From assembly GCA_019310195.1 (NCBI GenBank), contig JAFDET010000055.1:1-15845 (forward strand): a stretch of DNA of 15,845 nucleotides, read 5' to 3'. The position numbers and the translations under genes are program-made. A model generated the notes under the pieces. That model saw nothing but the letters and a program-made list of their open reading frames with translations, did not search any database and had not been told where the DNA came from. The DNA comes from Deltaproteobacteria bacterium. GTDB taxonomy: Bacteria > Myxococcota_A > UBA9160 > JAFDET01. Below are positions 15,401 through 15,845 of this stretch, piece by piece. How positions within the stretch are numbered: position 1 is the stretch's first letter; the number at the start of each line of letters is the position of its first letter.

Positions 15401-15505
15401 GATAGACATCGCCGGAGGGGACACGGACAGGACCCCGGCACTCCGCCGACGGAGCCCACGGACGGGCCGGACAGCGTATAAGGAGGAGGACAGGGGGAGG
15501 GTCGG

Positions 15506-15845
15506 ATGGCCGGGGCGGGTCGGTTGCTCGTCGGGATGGCGCTGGTGTTCGGGGCGCTGTTGCTGGCCACGGGGTGGAGGGAGCCGTACGGGCTCTTCCA
15601 CGACGAGTTCTACTACTGGGCCTGCTCCAAGCGCCTGGGCTTGGGCTACGTGGACCACCCTCCGCTGGCGCCGTGGCTGCTGGCCGCCAGCCAACCCGTG
15701 CTGGGGGATGGGATCCTCGGCTTCCGCCTGATCCCGGCGCTTTGCGGCGCCGGAACCCTGCTGCTCACCGGCCTGATGGCCCGCAGCTTTGGAGCCGGGC
15801 GCTACGGACAGCTCGTCGCCGGGCTGGGCATGGCGGTCGCACCGT
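15506..15845 (+). CDS. family-39-type membrane glycosyltransferase (5' part)
   Basis: The first 113 codons of a gene cut by the window edge, with no stop in frame. After a hydrophobic helix (about residues 6-21) comes GLFHDEFYYWACSKRLGLGY with DHPPLAPW following, the acidic-loop signature of dolichyl/undecaprenyl-phosphate-sugar glycosyltransferases of the GT39/ArnT-like superfamily. Here D33-E34 would be the catalytic/metal acidic pair, and D50-H-P-P is also typical. A second helix (about 80-93) and the start of a third follow. These enzymes transfer a sugar from a lipid-phosphate carrier on the outer face of the cytoplasmic membrane to lipid A, protein or another acceptor; the acceptor here cannot be told. 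The ATG is preceded by GGGGGAGG at good spacing, so the start is well supported. It has no visible link to the mcl operon. Confidence 0.85.
   Translation, partial: MAGAGRLLVGMALVFGALLLATGWREPYGLFHDEFYYWACSKRLGLGYVDHPPLAPWLLAASQPVLGDGILGFRLIPALCGAGTLLLTGLMARSFGAGRYGQLVAGLGMAVAP

Larger units (their letters stand above)
15059..15459. repeat. inverted-repeat element (55-bp arms, 291-bp centre)
   Basis: The plus strand at 15059-15113 matches the reverse complement of 15405-15459 at 51 of 55 positions. Mismatches are at 15061, 15073, 15088 and 15091. Each arm ends inward in GATGTC/GACATC, contains the GTGTCCCC motif, and holds a small CTCCG/CGGAG hairpin. The centre has no transposase or other credible gene. 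Flanking target duplications are not evident. It may be a MITE-like or REP-type non-autonomous element, or paired copies of a genomic repeat that could fold into a long hairpin. Confidence 0.75.
15006..15505. other. 500-bp non-coding, repeat-rich gap
   Basis: No credible gene is seen on either strand. The gap holds a hairpin after mcl (15029-15045), a 55-bp inverted repeat pair (15059-15113 and 15405-15459) around 291 bp, an extra partial copy of the arm (15221-15245), a dispersed-repeat copy (15354-15400), and the upstream signals of the following glycosyltransferase gene: TATAAG at 15477-15482 as a weak -10 candidate, and GGGGGAGG at 15493-15500 as ribosome site. Confidence 0.6.

Noticed and set aside
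15128..15694. Minus-strand frame across the repeat-rich gap
   Set aside because: It runs antisense to the start of the glycosyltransferase gene and through the inverted-repeat element, with no domain and no conserved composition.

Overview
This is a very GC-rich (about two thirds or more G+C by eye), gene-dense bacterial chromosomal window with many GTG starts, short intergenic gaps and overlapping stop/start codons. The gene content (split-subunit proton-translocating transhydrogenase, B12-dependent ribonucleotide reductase, corrinoid methyltransferase parts, Chloroflexus-like malyl-CoA lyase and mesaconyl-CoA hydratase) suggests a free-living, metabolically versatile uncultured or deltaproteobacterial/myxobacterial-type lineage. 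The sequence alone does not fix the phylum. No phage, plasmid, transposase, tRNA or rRNA gene is seen.

Left region (1-3383): a corrinoid (B12-binding) protein and a URO-D-like methyltransferase are transcribed leftward, and a second, diverged URO-D-like methyltransferase is transcribed rightward from the shared intergenic region. Together they look like a methyl-transfer system for an unknown methyl donor. The rightward gene reads on past its natural end into the neighbouring gene, which suggests a lost stop or a frameshift.

Middle region (3253-8008, leftward): pntAA-pntAB-pntB, a tightly overlapped three-subunit NAD(P) transhydrogenase operon. Upstream of it lies nrdJ, an adenosylcobalamin-dependent ribonucleotide reductase. 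The gap between them holds a tandem 42-bp repeat.

Right region (8009-15005): a set of CoA-ester carbon-metabolism genes. A double-hotdog mesaconyl-CoA hydratase-like gene (mch) runs rightward. A membrane-anchored phosphodiesterase and a medium-chain reductase distantly like crotonyl-CoA carboxylase/reductase run leftward. Divergent from the reductase is a four-gene operon: CoA-ligase beta, CoA-ligase alpha, a one-cluster ferredoxin, and malyl-CoA/beta-methylmalyl-CoA lyase (mcl). The most economical reading is activation of malate (or a related C4/C5 acid) to its CoA ester and cleavage to acetyl-CoA (or propionyl-CoA) plus glyoxylate, with Mch feeding beta-methylmalyl-CoA to the same lyase. 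These are steps of the serine cycle, ethylmalonyl-CoA pathway and 3-hydroxypropionate bicycle. With the methyltransferase system and the NADPH-producing transhydrogenase, this hints at C1/C2 assimilation, but that is inference.

Right edge (15006-15845): about 500 bp of non-coding DNA with a terminator-like hairpin, a 55-bp inverted repeat around 291 bp, and another copy of a dispersed repeat, followed by the 5' part of a family-39-type membrane glycosyltransferase cut by the window end. Dispersed short repeats recur in several gaps. One copy appears to have been inserted between the two CoA-ligase genes, flanked by a 17-bp direct repeat.
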